Assembly (NCBI GenBank): GCA_030527185.1
Contig: JAUNBF010000040.1
Coordinates: 1-33,806 of the forward strand
Source: Planctomycetia bacterium
GTDB taxonomy: Bacteria > Planctomycetota > Planctomycetia > Pirellulales > Thermoguttaceae
Direction of reading: 5' to 3'
Length of the DNA stretch: 33,806 bases
Of the stretch, positions 22,893 through 31,161 are shown piece after piece (within the stretch, counting starts at the first letter, position 1; every line of letters begins with the position of its first letter). Position numbers and translations under genes: made by a program. Below the pieces are notes generated by a model. That model saw only the letters and a list, made by a program, of their open reading frames with translations. It was not told the origin of the DNA and made no database searches.

Positions 22893-24476
22893 TCAATCGA
22901 GAATGGTCGACTTGGGATGAACAGTCATTCCAGGTCGGACTTTCTGAAATCCCTCGATAATATAATGTTCTCCCGGTTTCAAGCCGGTTTTGACGACATC
23001 GCTGGAACCGTCGAGATTGGTGATTTTTTCTTCGGTATAAGGCTCGATCATCCGTTCTTGGCCTTCGGGGAGAAGGTCGCCTGCCTGAATGTAACGTTTT
23101 TCGCAGACCCCCTTTTCATCCACCACCCAGACATATTTCGCGTTCAAATCGGAACAGACGGCACGTTCGTCCAAAACCATCACATCTTTTTTCAACTCGG
23201 CGGGAATACGCACGCGACAGATTCGGCCAGGGTAGACTTCGTAACGCGGATTGGCAAACTCACCACGGCAGAGAATCGTCCCGGTCGTCGGATCGACAAC
23301 ATTTCCCGCGTAAATCAGGATTCCCTCATACTGAATGCCAGGGTCGTCTTTCCCAAGAAATGTCAGTTCAAAAGACAACGCGGCGGCAGAATTTCCCCCT
23401 GCTCGCTCGCCAGCAAGCCCTGTTCCGGTCGAATCGGGGGTCTGGAACTTCCAGTCCTCTTCCGGCGGTGGAATAACGGGGGATTTCTTCACGACAGGCG
23501 AAGAAGTACGGCTCGTTTCCGTCCCGGACTGCGAAAGGGAGGGATTGTCCAAAAGAGTTTCCGGCAACGCGGTCTCCTCCTCCACCGGAAGATTGTCCGA
23601 CGGAAGGGTTTCTTCCGAATTGGCCGTATCTTCCGTTTTTCGCTCCGTAAACGTGGGCTGCGGTTGGAGCGTTTCGCTGTACTGCGCTGCGGCAGCCGGA
23701 ATTTCGGGGGCTTTCATGGTTGGGGAAGGATTTTCCTCCATCTTTTCAGGCGATACCGGGTGAATTTGGGGACCGCCTGTTTTTTTCACCATTTGCCGAT
23801 AAGTTTTGGCAAAAAGTTCTTCAGGAACGTCGAATTCCACATACATCGGATCCATTTCCACCACGGTCGTCAAAATCTGCTTTCCCGTTCCTTCCACGAG
23901 ATTTCCGACATCGACGAGATTCTTCTCCACCTTTCCGCGAATGGGGGATTTGACCTGGGTATAATAGAGTTGTTGCGTCTGGTACTGGTACTCGGCCTGA
24001 GCCGCGTATGCCTTGGCACGGGCATCTTCCAGCCGGGCTTTTTTCTGAAGCATCTCATCGGTCGTCACGGTATTGGGTGTGAGCTTATTCGTCTGGACGG
24101 CACTGTCGTAGAGCGATTTGGCCAGGTCGCACTGCGTCACCGCCATTTTGAAATCGGCATAAGCCTGCGATTGGGCAATCTGGTAGTCAAAATCCTGGAT
24201 GGAAAAGAGGACTTTTCCCGGCTCCACAATTTCCCCAGGGGTGTAATGAATCCCCTCAACGTACCCTTTCACGCGGGAGACAATCTCGGCTTTCTGGAAT
24301 GGCACCGTTTTTCCGGTAAATGTCATGGACAGTTGCACATCCCTCGGTTTGGCGGTTCCCAACACCACCATCGGTGGAGCCATTTCCGGCGAAGGCGTTT
24401 TTTTCTGACAACCCGCAAGGCAACCTAATCCCCCCAGAAAAAAAATTCCCATCCAGGAAAGCAACGATTTATACAT
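22893..24476 (-). CDS. RND efflux-type periplasmic adaptor lipoprotein (membrane fusion protein)
   Basis: A 527-residue protein, start at the ATG at 24476; the longer frame begins with TTG inside the leader. Signal peptide with lipobox GCLAGC, lipidated Cys23. Then the adaptor pattern: TFTGKTVPFQKAEIVSRVKGYVEGIHYTPGEIVEPGKVLFSI (lipoyl half), a helical hairpin (about 85-170), PIRGKVEKNLVDVGNLVEG, a beta-barrel, and a C-terminal membrane-proximal domain ending in IIEGFQKVRPGMTV. A Pro/Ser/Thr/Glu-rich stretch of roughly 110-130 residues (about 235-365) is inserted in the beta-barrel part; family members are usually 350-420 residues without it. No RND pump or outer-membrane channel gene is next to it, so the partner must be elsewhere. 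Own promoter at 24532-24560. Confidence 0.88.
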   Translation of the reverse strand: MYKSLLSWMGIFFLGGLGCLAGCQKKTPSPEMAPPMVVLGTAKPRDVQLSMTFTGKTVPFQKAEIVSRVKGYVEGIHYTPGEIVEPGKVLFSIQDFDYQIAQSQAYADFKMAVTQCDLAKSLYDSAVQTNKLTPNTVTTDEMLQKKARLEDARAKAYAAQAEYQYQTQQLYYTQVKSPIRGKVEKNLVDVGNLVEGTGKQILTTVVEMDPMYVEFDVPEELFAKTYRQMVKKTGGPQIHPVSPEKMEENPSPTMKAPEIPAAAAQYSETLQPQPTFTERKTEDTANSEETLPSDNLPVEEETALPETLLDNPSLSQSGTETSRTSSPVVKKSPVIPPPEEDWKFQTPDSTGTGLAGERAGGNSAAALSFELTFLGKDDPGIQYEGILIYAGNVVDPTTGTILCRGEFANPRYEVYPGRICRVRIPAELKKDVMVLDERAVCSDLNAKYVWVVDEKGVCEKRYIQAGDLLPEGQERMIEPYTEEKITNLDGSSDVVKTGLKPGEHYIIEGFQKVRPGMTVHPKSTILD

Positions 24477-24531
24477 GACGATTATCCATTTCCTTCGTTG
24501 AGCCAAATTGGTAAGATACCCTCACGGTTTC

Positions 24532-24560
24532 ATTTTAACAAAATTTCCCACCTTTGACAA
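24532..24560 (-). promoter_or_regulatory. Promoter of the adaptor lipoprotein gene
   Basis: On the - strand: TTGTCA (24555-24560), 17-bp spacer, TAAAAT (24532-24537). Leader about 50 nt with GGA 8 nt before the ATG at 24476. Confidence 0.75.
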
Positions 24561-24610
24561 TAGGGTAGAAATCATCAGGGGAAAAGAAGCCACCCCCATC
24601 TGTACCTCCC

Positions 24611-24635
24611 TTCCCTCTTCTTCCCTCTTCTTCCC
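24611..24635. repeat. 10-nt pyrimidine tandem repeat
   Basis: TTCCCTCTTC occurs twice in tandem and then TTCCC again (24611-24635), inside a longer pyrimidine-rich tract between the divergent adaptor and acyl-ligase promoters. Confidence 0.7.
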
Positions 24636-24659
24636 AGAAAAAGCCCCCCTCTCCCCTAC

Positions 24660-24688
24660 TTCCAAAGAATGGGCAGGCGTAGTATAAT
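24660..24688 (+). promoter_or_regulatory. Probable promoter of the acyl-ligase/ACP/SPT fusion gene
   Basis: A perfect TATAAT at 24683-24688 in the context GTATAATAGA, as at guaA. The hexamer at 17-bp spacing (TTCCAA, 24660-24665) is a weak -35. Predicted start near 24695, giving a long leader of about 155 nt. Confidence 0.5.
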
Positions 24689-24694
24689 AGAGTG

Positions 24695-24848
24695 GTATAT
24701 AAAGTAATGTTTTTTACGAGGCTTTCAGAGAATATGCCGGTTTTCTCCACTGGGAGGAATTTTCACCCAGGTTTTTCAGGAAACGAAAAGCGGTTTTTTC
24801 TGAAAGAAGAGATTTTTTCGTTTCATCAAAACACCTTTGGAGTCAACC
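24695..24848 (+). other. Structured 5' leader of the fusion gene
   Basis: The leader contains three stems: CTGGG/CCCAG (24750-24754 with 24766-24770); TTTCAG/CTGAAA (24774-24779 with 24800-24805); and a perfect 10-bp GAAACGAAAA/TTTTCGTTTC (24780-24789 with 24815-24824). The last two interleave, so they must be alternatives or form a pseudoknot. The region ends with the Shine-Dalgarno GGAG at 24839-24842. I do not recognise a known riboswitch class. Confidence 0.45.
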
Positions 24849-27800
24849 GTGACGCATATTGATCATCTTCCCGGTTCATTTTTTGGTCCCCCGACATTGG
24901 TCGATCTGATTCGCCACCGTGCCAGTTTGCAGCCGAACGATTTGGCTTTTGGTTATCTGGTGGATGGTGACGCCGATTTATTGGAAATGTCCAATTTCGA
25001 TCTGGACCTCCAGGCACGCAAGATTGCCGCCTGGCTGCAAAAGCAGGGTATGACGGGACAGAAAGCTCTGTTGCTTTACCCACCGGGATTGGATTTTATC
25101 GCCGCGTTCTTCGGATGTCTCTACGCGGGCGTGGTGGCGGTTCCTGTCTATCCGCCACGAAAAAATCGTTCGGTGCATCGTATTCAGACCATTGCCAAAG
25201 ATTGTGACGCAAAAGTCGCCTTAACGAATACGGATGTTCTGGGTCGAGTTGCCGCTCCACTGGAAGACGCTCCTTCACTCAAAGCCCTGCTCTGGCTGGA
25301 TACGAACGAGATTGAGGAGGGGTTGGAAAAAGAATGGCTGATGCCGGATGTTCATGGGGATACCCTTGCTTTTTTGCAGTACACCTCCGGTTCCACCGGG
25401 ACACCCAAAGGGGTGGTTTTGAACCATTCCAATTTGCTCCACAATTCCGCGTTGATTGCCTATGCTTTTGAAAATACCCGTTCCGGCGTGGGGATTTTCT
25501 GGTTGCCGAATTATCACGATATGGGGCTGATTGGGGGTGTCTTGCAGCCATTGTATGTCGGGCGTCCGAATATCCTGATGTCTCCGATGGCTTTTCTGCA
25601 ACGTCCATTCCGTTGGCTTTCCGCCATTTCCCGGTATCAGGGAACCGTCAGCGGCGGACCGAATTTCGCGTATGACTTGTGCGTTCGGAAAATCAAGCCG
25701 GAACAGGTGCGGCAATTGGACTTGAGTTCGTGGAAAGTGGCGTTTAACGGAGCGGAACCGATTCGACCGGAGACGTTGGATGCGTTTGTGGAGAAATTTG
25801 CGCCCTGTGGTTTCCGGCGGGAAGCGTTTTATCCCTGCTACGGCCTGGCAGAGGCAACGCTGATTGTCACGGGGGGCTTTGTTCCGACCGCTCCCACCCA
25901 TCAGTACTTCGACTCCGAACTTTTGCGAAAGGGATGGGCGGTGGAAGTTTCCCGTGAGGCTCCCGGTGCCAGGGAATATGTGGGAAACGGCAGTACCCTT
26001 CCCGATGAGATTGTAGCGATTGTCAATCCCGAAACGAAAGAATTGTGCGTCGAAGGGGAAGTGGGTGAAATTTGGATTCATGGCCCCAGTGTTGCTCAGG
26101 GTTATTTTGGCAAGAAAGAGGCGACGAAAGAGAGTTTTCATGCTTTCATCGAGAATTTTCATTTTTCTAAACCCGCCATTCCCGGCCCCTATTTCCGAAC
26201 GGGCGATTTAGGCTTCGTATGGAAGAAAGAACTGTACGTTTCCGGTCGGTTGAAAGATATGATCATCTGGCACGGTGTCAATATTTATCCTCAGGATGTG
26301 GAACAGACGATTCAGAAGTCACATCCGTTGCTGCGACTGGACAGTGGGGCGGTTTTTGCGGTGGAAAAAGAGGGAAAAGAGTTGCTTGTTGTGGTTCAGG
26401 AAGTGGATCGCAAGCCGAATCCCGATTATTCCGCGGTGATTGAGGCGATTCGCAAGGCGGTTTCCCAGGAACATGAATTGCCGTTGGATGCCATTGTCCT
26501 GATTAAACATGGTACCGTTCCCAAGACTTCCAGCGGTAAAATCCAGCGTCATGCCTGTCGGCAATATTTTCTGGAAGGGAGTCTGGTTCCGGTGGTTCAG
26601 TGGGATGCGGCCGATGGAAAAGTGGTGGTGGCGGAACAGAACGAGGAATCTTCTCTGCTGGATGAGGAAACGGCCTCGAAATATGCCACATCCGGTTCCA
26701 ATATCCCTTCGAACGCGGGGAAACTGACCGCTTCCGAACATGATTCGGAAACCATTCGGAAAAGCATTCCTGATTTGGCACAGCGTTTCCCGGCAATTTT
26801 GCTGCCAAGCCAACTGCGGGTTGAAATTCGTCCTTTACGAGAATCTGGACAGGAAGAAAAACGGGATTCTTTCAAACCTGTTTCTGCCTTTGCGTCCCAA
26901 CCGCCCATGATCGGTGCCACGACGTTGGAGGAGGACGACGACCGAGACGAAGATGTTTCGCTGGACAATCTGGGGGCTGGGGACGACCCGGTGCTGCGAG
27001 ATATTACCAAGGCCAAACGAAGTTTGCGGGGGATTGACCTGAAAAATCTTCAGCGTTCGCTTGCCACTCTCGATACAACAGGGCTGCCTGCGGATTTGGC
27101 GACACCGGAACATCTGACCAAGATGCTGAAAATCATTCTGCAACAGGTCAAATTGATTGCCAGAGAGCGTGCGGACGCGATTCTGATGGAAACGCCGATC
27201 ACGGAATTGGGGATGGACTCGGTGGAGCGGATGGACATTCTGGCGGCACTGGAAGAGACGTTCGGCGGACGTTTCCCGGAGATGGTGCTTCAGGATTTGA
27301 TTACGGCCAAAGATGTGGCGGAGGCGATTTGCAAATATTTCGGAAAATCACCGCGACTTCGGGAGGTACTCACCTCGGAAGTGGTTCGGGAAGGGTCGCC
27401 GATTCAGGAAATGGTCAACGCGGTGCCGGAAGAGTATTATCGCTTTGAGAAATCTCCTGAATATTTGCAGTTGCAGGAGAATTTCCAACGCCAGATGGCC
27501 ACGGGACTGCGGAATCCCTATTTCACCACCCACGAAGGGCAGGCGAAAGATACCACCATTATCGGCGGCAAGGAATATATCCACTTTTCCAGCTACAATT
27601 ACCTGGGGCTGGGGTGTCACCCGGAGGTGATGGACTTTACCAAGCAGGCCATCGACCAATACGGCACGAGTGCTTCCGCCAGCCGTCTGGTTTCCGGCCA
27701 GAAGGACATTCACCTCCAGTTTGAGCGGGAAATGGCTCAATTCATCGGCACGGAAGACGCGATTGTCTTTTCTGCCGGACATCATGTCAATGAAAGTGTT

Positions 27801-28649
27801 TTGGGGCACCTGGTCGGCAAAGGGGACTTGATTCTGCACGATTCGCTGGCTCACAACAGTATTGTCATGGGAGCGTTGCTTTCAGGAGCCGCCCGCCGCC
27901 CGTTCCAGCACAACGATGTGGAAATGGCAAGCGACATTCTCAAACGTTACCGAAATGAGTACCGTCGCGTCTGGATTGCCATTGAAGGGGTTTACAGCAT
28001 GGACGGCGACATTGCCCCGGTGCCGGAATTTTTAGAACTGAAGAAGCGTCATAAAGCGTATCTGTATGTGGACGAGGCACATTCGCTCGGAACGTTGGGA
28101 AAACGGGGGGCTGGCGTTTGCGACCACTTCGGTTTGAATCCTCAGGAAGGGGATTTATGGATGGGGACGATCAGTAAATCGTTCGGTTCCTGCGGTGGTT
28201 TTGTCACAGGGCAGAAATCTCTGATGGATTACCTTCGCTACACCACACCGGGATTCGTTTTCAGTGCCGCCATTGCCCCACCCGCCACGGCAGCGGCGTT
28301 GGGAGCGTTGCGAGTGCTGGTTCGGGAGCCGCAACGGGTAGAGCAGTTGCACGAAAATTCCCGATATTTCCTCCAATTGTGCCGGGACGGGGGATTAAAT
28401 ACCGGATTGAGCGACGGAACTCCTGTTATTCCAGTCATTTACGGCAATTCCCAGAAAAGTTTGAGCATTGCGGAAAAACTGTTTGAAAAGGGTATCAACG
28501 TGCAGCCGATTCTCTATCCGGCCGTGGAGGAAAAGGCCGCCCGGTTGCGATTTTTCATGACGGCCATCCACACGCGGGAGGAAATCGAGTACACCGTTCG
28601 GACACTATTGGAAGAAACGGAGCGTTACGAGTCGTCCCAGGCATCGTGA
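24849..28649 (+). CDS. Fatty acyl-AMP ligase / acyl carrier protein / serine palmitoyltransferase-like fusion
   Basis: A 1266-residue three-part enzyme. Residues about 10-570 are a fatty acyl-AMP ligase: YTSGSTGTPKG near 178-188, YGLAEATL, FRTGDLGF, and the SSGKIQR lysine motif near 560. A charged linker follows. Residues about 755-825 form an acyl carrier protein with the phosphopantetheine site LGMDS (Ser791). Residues about 870-1260 are an alpha-oxoamine synthase of the SPT/KBL/AONS family: SASASRLVSGQ, DSLAHNSI, VDEAHSLGTLG and the PLP lysine in TISKSFGSCGG (Lys1110). The expected reaction is activation of a free fatty acid, loading onto the built-in ACP, then decarboxylative condensation with an amino acid to a 3-keto amine (3-ketosphinganine if the amino acid is serine). 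I prefer the GTG at 24849, with GGAG six bases upstream, over the TTG at 24837 which overlaps that site. A dehydrogenase gene follows after 24 nt. Confidence 0.9.
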   Translation: MTHIDHLPGSFFGPPTLVDLIRHRASLQPNDLAFGYLVDGDADLLEMSNFDLDLQARKIAAWLQKQGMTGQKALLLYPPGLDFIAAFFGCLYAGVVAVPVYPPRKNRSVHRIQTIAKDCDAKVALTNTDVLGRVAAPLEDAPSLKALLWLDTNEIEEGLEKEWLMPDVHGDTLAFLQYTSGSTGTPKGVVLNHSNLLHNSALIAYAFENTRSGVGIFWLPNYHDMGLIGGVLQPLYVGRPNILMSPMAFLQRPFRWLSAISRYQGTVSGGPNFAYDLCVRKIKPEQVRQLDLSSWKVAFNGAEPIRPETLDAFVEKFAPCGFRREAFYPCYGLAEATLIVTGGFVPTAPTHQYFDSELLRKGWAVEVSREAPGAREYVGNGSTLPDEIVAIVNPETKELCVEGEVGEIWIHGPSVAQGYFGKKEATKESFHAFIENFHFSKPAIPGPYFRTGDLGFVWKKELYVSGRLKDMIIWHGVNIYPQDVEQTIQKSHPLLRLDSGAVFAVEKEGKELLVVVQEVDRKPNPDYSAVIEAIRKAVSQEHELPLDAIVLIKHGTVPKTSSGKIQRHACRQYFLEGSLVPVVQWDAADGKVVVAEQNEESSLLDEETASKYATSGSNIPSNAGKLTASEHDSETIRKSIPDLAQRFPAILLPSQLRVEIRPLRESGQEEKRDSFKPVSAFASQPPMIGATTLEEDDDRDEDVSLDNLGAGDDPVLRDITKAKRSLRGIDLKNLQRSLATLDTTGLPADLATPEHLTKMLKIILQQVKLIARERADAILMETPITELGMDSVERMDILAALEETFGGRFPEMVLQDLITAKDVAEAICKYFGKSPRLREVLTSEVVREGSPIQEMVNAVPEEYYRFEKSPEYLQLQENFQRQMATGLRNPYFTTHEGQAKDTTIIGGKEYIHFSSYNYLGLGCHPEVMDFTKQAIDQYGTSASASRLVSGQKDIHLQFEREMAQFIGTEDAIVFSAGHHVNESVLGHLVGKGDLILHDSLAHNSIVMGALLSGAARRPFQHNDVEMASDILKRYRNEYRRVWIAIEGVYSMDGDIAPVPEFLELKKRHKAYLYVDEAHSLGTLGKRGAGVCDHFGLNPQEGDLWMGTISKSFGSCGGFVTGQKSLMDYLRYTTPGFVFSAAIAPPATAAALGALRVLVREPQRVEQLHENSRYFLQLCRDGGLNTGLSDGTPVIPVIYGNSQKSLSIAEKLFEKGINVQPILYPAVEEKAARLRFFMTAIHTREEIEYTVRTLLEETERYESSQAS

Positions 28650-28673
28650 GATCAAAAAGGAAAATTATTTTCC

Positions 28674-29696
28674 ATGAAAAAAGAAAATATCGTATTGTGT
28701 TATCCGGTTGAGGAGCGACATTTGGAAAAAATCCGCCAGACGGCCGGGGATGGTTATTGTATCCTCAACGCGGGTCAGGAACATGTTGCGGAAGCGTTGT
28801 TCGAGGCGGACATTTTTTGTGGTCACGCGAAAGTCCCGGTTTCGTGGGATGGCGTGGTGGCTCAGGGACGTTTGCGTTGGCTTCAGTCTTCGGCGGCGGG
28901 GATGGATCATTGCCTGGTTCCTTCGGTGATTGCTTCGGATATTATCGTGACGAGTGCCTCCGGCGTGTTGGCCAATCAGGTTGCGGAACATGAACTGGCG
29001 TTGTTGCTGGGTTGGCTGCGGCGATTTCCGGTATTTTTACGAGCGAAAGAAAAACGGGAATTTATCCGGCGTCCTACCGACGACCTTTACGGCAAAACCG
29101 TGGGAATTGTGGGGCTGGGAGGGGTTGGCCGTCGACTGGCGGAAGTCCTTTCCGTTTTTGGCGTACGGATGATTGCTGTGGACATGTTTCCTGTCGACAA
29201 GCCACAAGAAGTTGCCGAACTGTGGGGTTTGGAAGGAATGGAACGGCTTTTTGCGGAATCGGACATCGTTTCGCTGAATCTTCCGCTGAATGCCCAGACG
29301 TATCATCTGGTAGGCCATGATTTACTTTCCCTGATGAAGCCGACCGCCATTTTGGCGAACCTGGCGCGGGGAGCGATCGTCGATACGGAGGCGTTGGTGG
29401 AAGTGCTTGAGAAACGTCGCATTTCCGCAGCGTTGATGGACGTTACGGACCCGGAACCGCTTCCTGAAGAACATCCACTGTGGTCGCTGGAGAATGTTTT
29501 CTTCACGCCGCATGTGGGAGGCCAGTGTGCCTCGCGTATAGACGATATGACGCGGATGTTTTGTGAGAATTTGCGACGTTGGAAGGCAGGCGACCCCCTG
29601 ATCAATTACCTTTCGGACAAATCGCTTGGTTTTCCGATGCGCAGTCCCGACCATCCTTTGTGGGTAGACCTTGACAAATCAATTCCCTGGACGTGA
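28674..29696 (+). CDS. D-isomer-specific 2-hydroxyacid dehydrogenase
   Basis: A 340-residue NAD(P)-dependent oxidoreductase with the family's split fold. The Rossmann motif GLGGVG is at 147-152, and Asp at the end of the second strand (MIAVDMF) suggests NAD preference. Catalytic residues are visible: Arg232 in NLARGAIVD, Glu261 in DPEPLPEEHPLW and His280 in TPHVGG. There is no ACT domain, so it is not a long-form SerA, but a 3-phosphoglycerate, glycerate or hydroxypyruvate substrate is possible. A Shine-Dalgarno AAGGA lies upstream and the gene is 24 nt behind the SPT-like fusion, so the two are probably co-transcribed. It is not the short-chain reductase normally used to reduce 3-ketosphinganine. 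Supply of serine to the fusion enzyme, or reduction of an unusual keto product, are both guesses. Confidence 0.92.
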   Translation: MKKENIVLCYPVEERHLEKIRQTAGDGYCILNAGQEHVAEALFEADIFCGHAKVPVSWDGVVAQGRLRWLQSSAAGMDHCLVPSVIASDIIVTSASGVLANQVAEHELALLLGWLRRFPVFLRAKEKREFIRRPTDDLYGKTVGIVGLGGVGRRLAEVLSVFGVRMIAVDMFPVDKPQEVAELWGLEGMERLFAESDIVSLNLPLNAQTYHLVGHDLLSLMKPTAILANLARGAIVDTEALVEVLEKRRISAALMDVTDPEPLPEEHPLWSLENVFFTPHVGGQCASRIDDMTRMFCENLRRWKAGDPLINYLSDKSLGFPMRSPDHPLWVDLDKSIPWT

Positions 29697-29697
29697 G

Positions 29698-29716
29698 AAA
29701 GGGAACGAACCCTTTT
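29698..29716 (+). terminator. Weak hairpin after the dehydrogenase gene
   Basis: AAAGGG (29698-29703) and CCCTTT (29710-29715) form a 6-bp stem with loop AACGAA, followed by only two T. It could attenuate read-through into the kinase gene. The remaining 109-nt gap has no clear promoter. Confidence 0.35.
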
Positions 29717-29805
29717 GTCCCGGGAACCGTAACAAGACTTTTCATCTTCCTGAATCCAACGATATTCCTGTCCTTATCCCTGGCTGTAGAATGGAAAGGA
29801 TTTTC

Positions 29806-31116
29806 ATGCCATCGAACGACGATCATACGCCGACACCTTTCAACCGGGAATCGGAACCGACGGTACCGTATCGGAAACCGAAAAGTTCTCCAGGCTTTTT
29901 CGTCCCTCCCGAAGGAAATGTGAGTCATCGCACTGCCGTGAATTTTTACGCGTCGCAGGAAAATACGCATTTTGCCGCGGAAACACGTTCTTCCGGCCAG
30001 GTAGGCAGTGGTTCTCCTATCGAAGGGTTTGTAGGGAAGTACAAATCGCTTTTAGAATCTCCCTCTCTGGAATATCGAGAAGACCTTCAGTTACATAAGA
30101 TTTTGGGGGAAGGGGGACAGGGTGTTGTCTATTTGAGCGAACGTCGTGGTGCCGATGGTTTTCAACTTCCGGTAGCGCTGAAGTTCTTTTCCCCGGAACT
30201 CTTCGTGAATGTGGAAGAATACGAGAGGGTGATGGGACACAATGCCAAAGTTGCTGCCCGCGTTGCTCAAATTCAGCACGACAATCTTCTGGATGTCCGC
30301 ACCTGGTTCACGATGAACGATATTCGTGTAATGGAGATGGAGTGGGTGGATGGTTTTGATTTACATCAACTGATGAGTAACGAAATGCTCCGGTGGATGG
30401 AAAAACATCTTTCTCCAGAAGAGTACCAGTACAAAACGGACGTGGTTGTCACGCAGGGACGTCATCGGCCACGTTTGCAACCAGGTATTGCGCTGACGAT
30501 TATCCGTGACTGTCTCAATGCGTTGGAGGCGTTGCACAATCGTGGAATTGTACACAGTGACATCAAACCGGCCAATATCATGTTGAAAAAGACGGGAAAT
30601 GCCAAAATTATCGATTTGGGAGCCGCTTTTTTTTATGAGAAATCTTCCCCCATGCGGTTGTGTACCCCTTTTTACGCGGCCCCGGAAATTCTTCAGGACT
30701 GTAAGATGGGGAAAACTACGCCGCAATCGGATATTGCCAGTCTGGGATACGTGCTGATCGACCTGTTATCCGGCAGCAGCCCTCTGGAATCGACGTATTC
30801 ACGCCGCAATGAACCGGTTCCCATCCGGGAAATTCTGGAAAAGAAGTTGCGAATGGTTCACGACCTTCCCAATCTGCTTCCTCAGAATGTGGCGCGGGAT
30901 GTACATTTGGTCAATTTCTGCAAGCGGATGATCCATCCCGATTTGTCCTACCGTTTTCAATCGGCACAGGACGCGATTGTGGTAAAAGGGGGAGTAGGCG
31001 ATCTTCTTCGAGGACTGATCAAGGGGAATCTTGCCAGTGAATTCGACTGCGACATTCAGTCCTGGATTTCCTGCCTTCATCCCGAACCGCCCCACCCCAA
31101 ATCGGAGGCAACCTGA
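29806..31116 (+). CDS. Serine/threonine protein kinase (Hanks type)
   Basis: A 436-residue soluble kinase. A disordered N-terminal stretch of about 90 residues precedes the kinase domain: G-loop LGEGGQGVVYL near 99, ATP-binding Lys126 (VALKFF), catalytic loop VHSDIKPANIML with Asp252 (HSD in place of HRD), metal-binding IDLGAAFF with Asp270 (DLG for DFG), and APEIL. The insert between the N- and C-lobes (LRWMEKHLSPEEYQYKTDVVVTQGRHRPRLQ) is long. There is no transmembrane segment or sensor domain, so it should be cytoplasmic. I chose the ATG at 29806 for its AAAGGA 5 nt upstream; the open frame from 29671 overlaps the dehydrogenase gene. It may be read through from the fusion operon, and it converges on the hydrogenase/phosphatase operon. 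Substrate unknown. Confidence 0.9.
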   Translation: MPSNDDHTPTPFNRESEPTVPYRKPKSSPGFFVPPEGNVSHRTAVNFYASQENTHFAAETRSSGQVGSGSPIEGFVGKYKSLLESPSLEYREDLQLHKILGEGGQGVVYLSERRGADGFQLPVALKFFSPELFVNVEEYERVMGHNAKVAARVAQIQHDNLLDVRTWFTMNDIRVMEMEWVDGFDLHQLMSNEMLRWMEKHLSPEEYQYKTDVVVTQGRHRPRLQPGIALTIIRDCLNALEALHNRGIVHSDIKPANIMLKKTGNAKIIDLGAAFFYEKSSPMRLCTPFYAAPEILQDCKMGKTTPQSDIASLGYVLIDLLSGSSPLESTYSRRNEPVPIREILEKKLRMVHDLPNLLPQNVARDVHLVNFCKRMIHPDLSYRFQSAQDAIVVKGGVGDLLRGLIKGNLASEFDCDIQSWISCLHPEPPHPKSEAT

Positions 31117-31155
31117 AAAAATCCCCGGACTTTGGGATGTTCCAACTTCCGGGGA
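31116..31155 (-). terminator. Rho-independent terminator of the hydrogenase operon
   Basis: On the - strand an 8-bp stem, TCCCCGGA/TCCGGGGA (31148-31155 with 31122-31129), with an 18-nt loop that can pair further (TTGG/CCAA), is followed by TTTTTT (31116-31121). It begins 6 nt after the hydrogenase stop and its T-run touches the last base of the convergent kinase gene. Confidence 0.85.
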
Positions 31156-31161
31156 GATGGG

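Noticed and set aside
22917..24428. 503-codon open frame on the + strand opposite the adaptor gene
   Set aside because: It is rich in Arg, His, Phe and Gly with no recognisable domain, and it is the antisense of a clear adaptor lipoprotein with its own promoter and lipobox.
29671..29805. Longer start for the kinase gene at the upstream ATG, with TTGACA at the same place as a -35 box
   Set aside because: The extra 45 residues overlap the dehydrogenase gene and look unlike protein, a clear Shine-Dalgarno precedes the ATG at 29806, and no -10 box lies 16-18 nt after the TTGACA.
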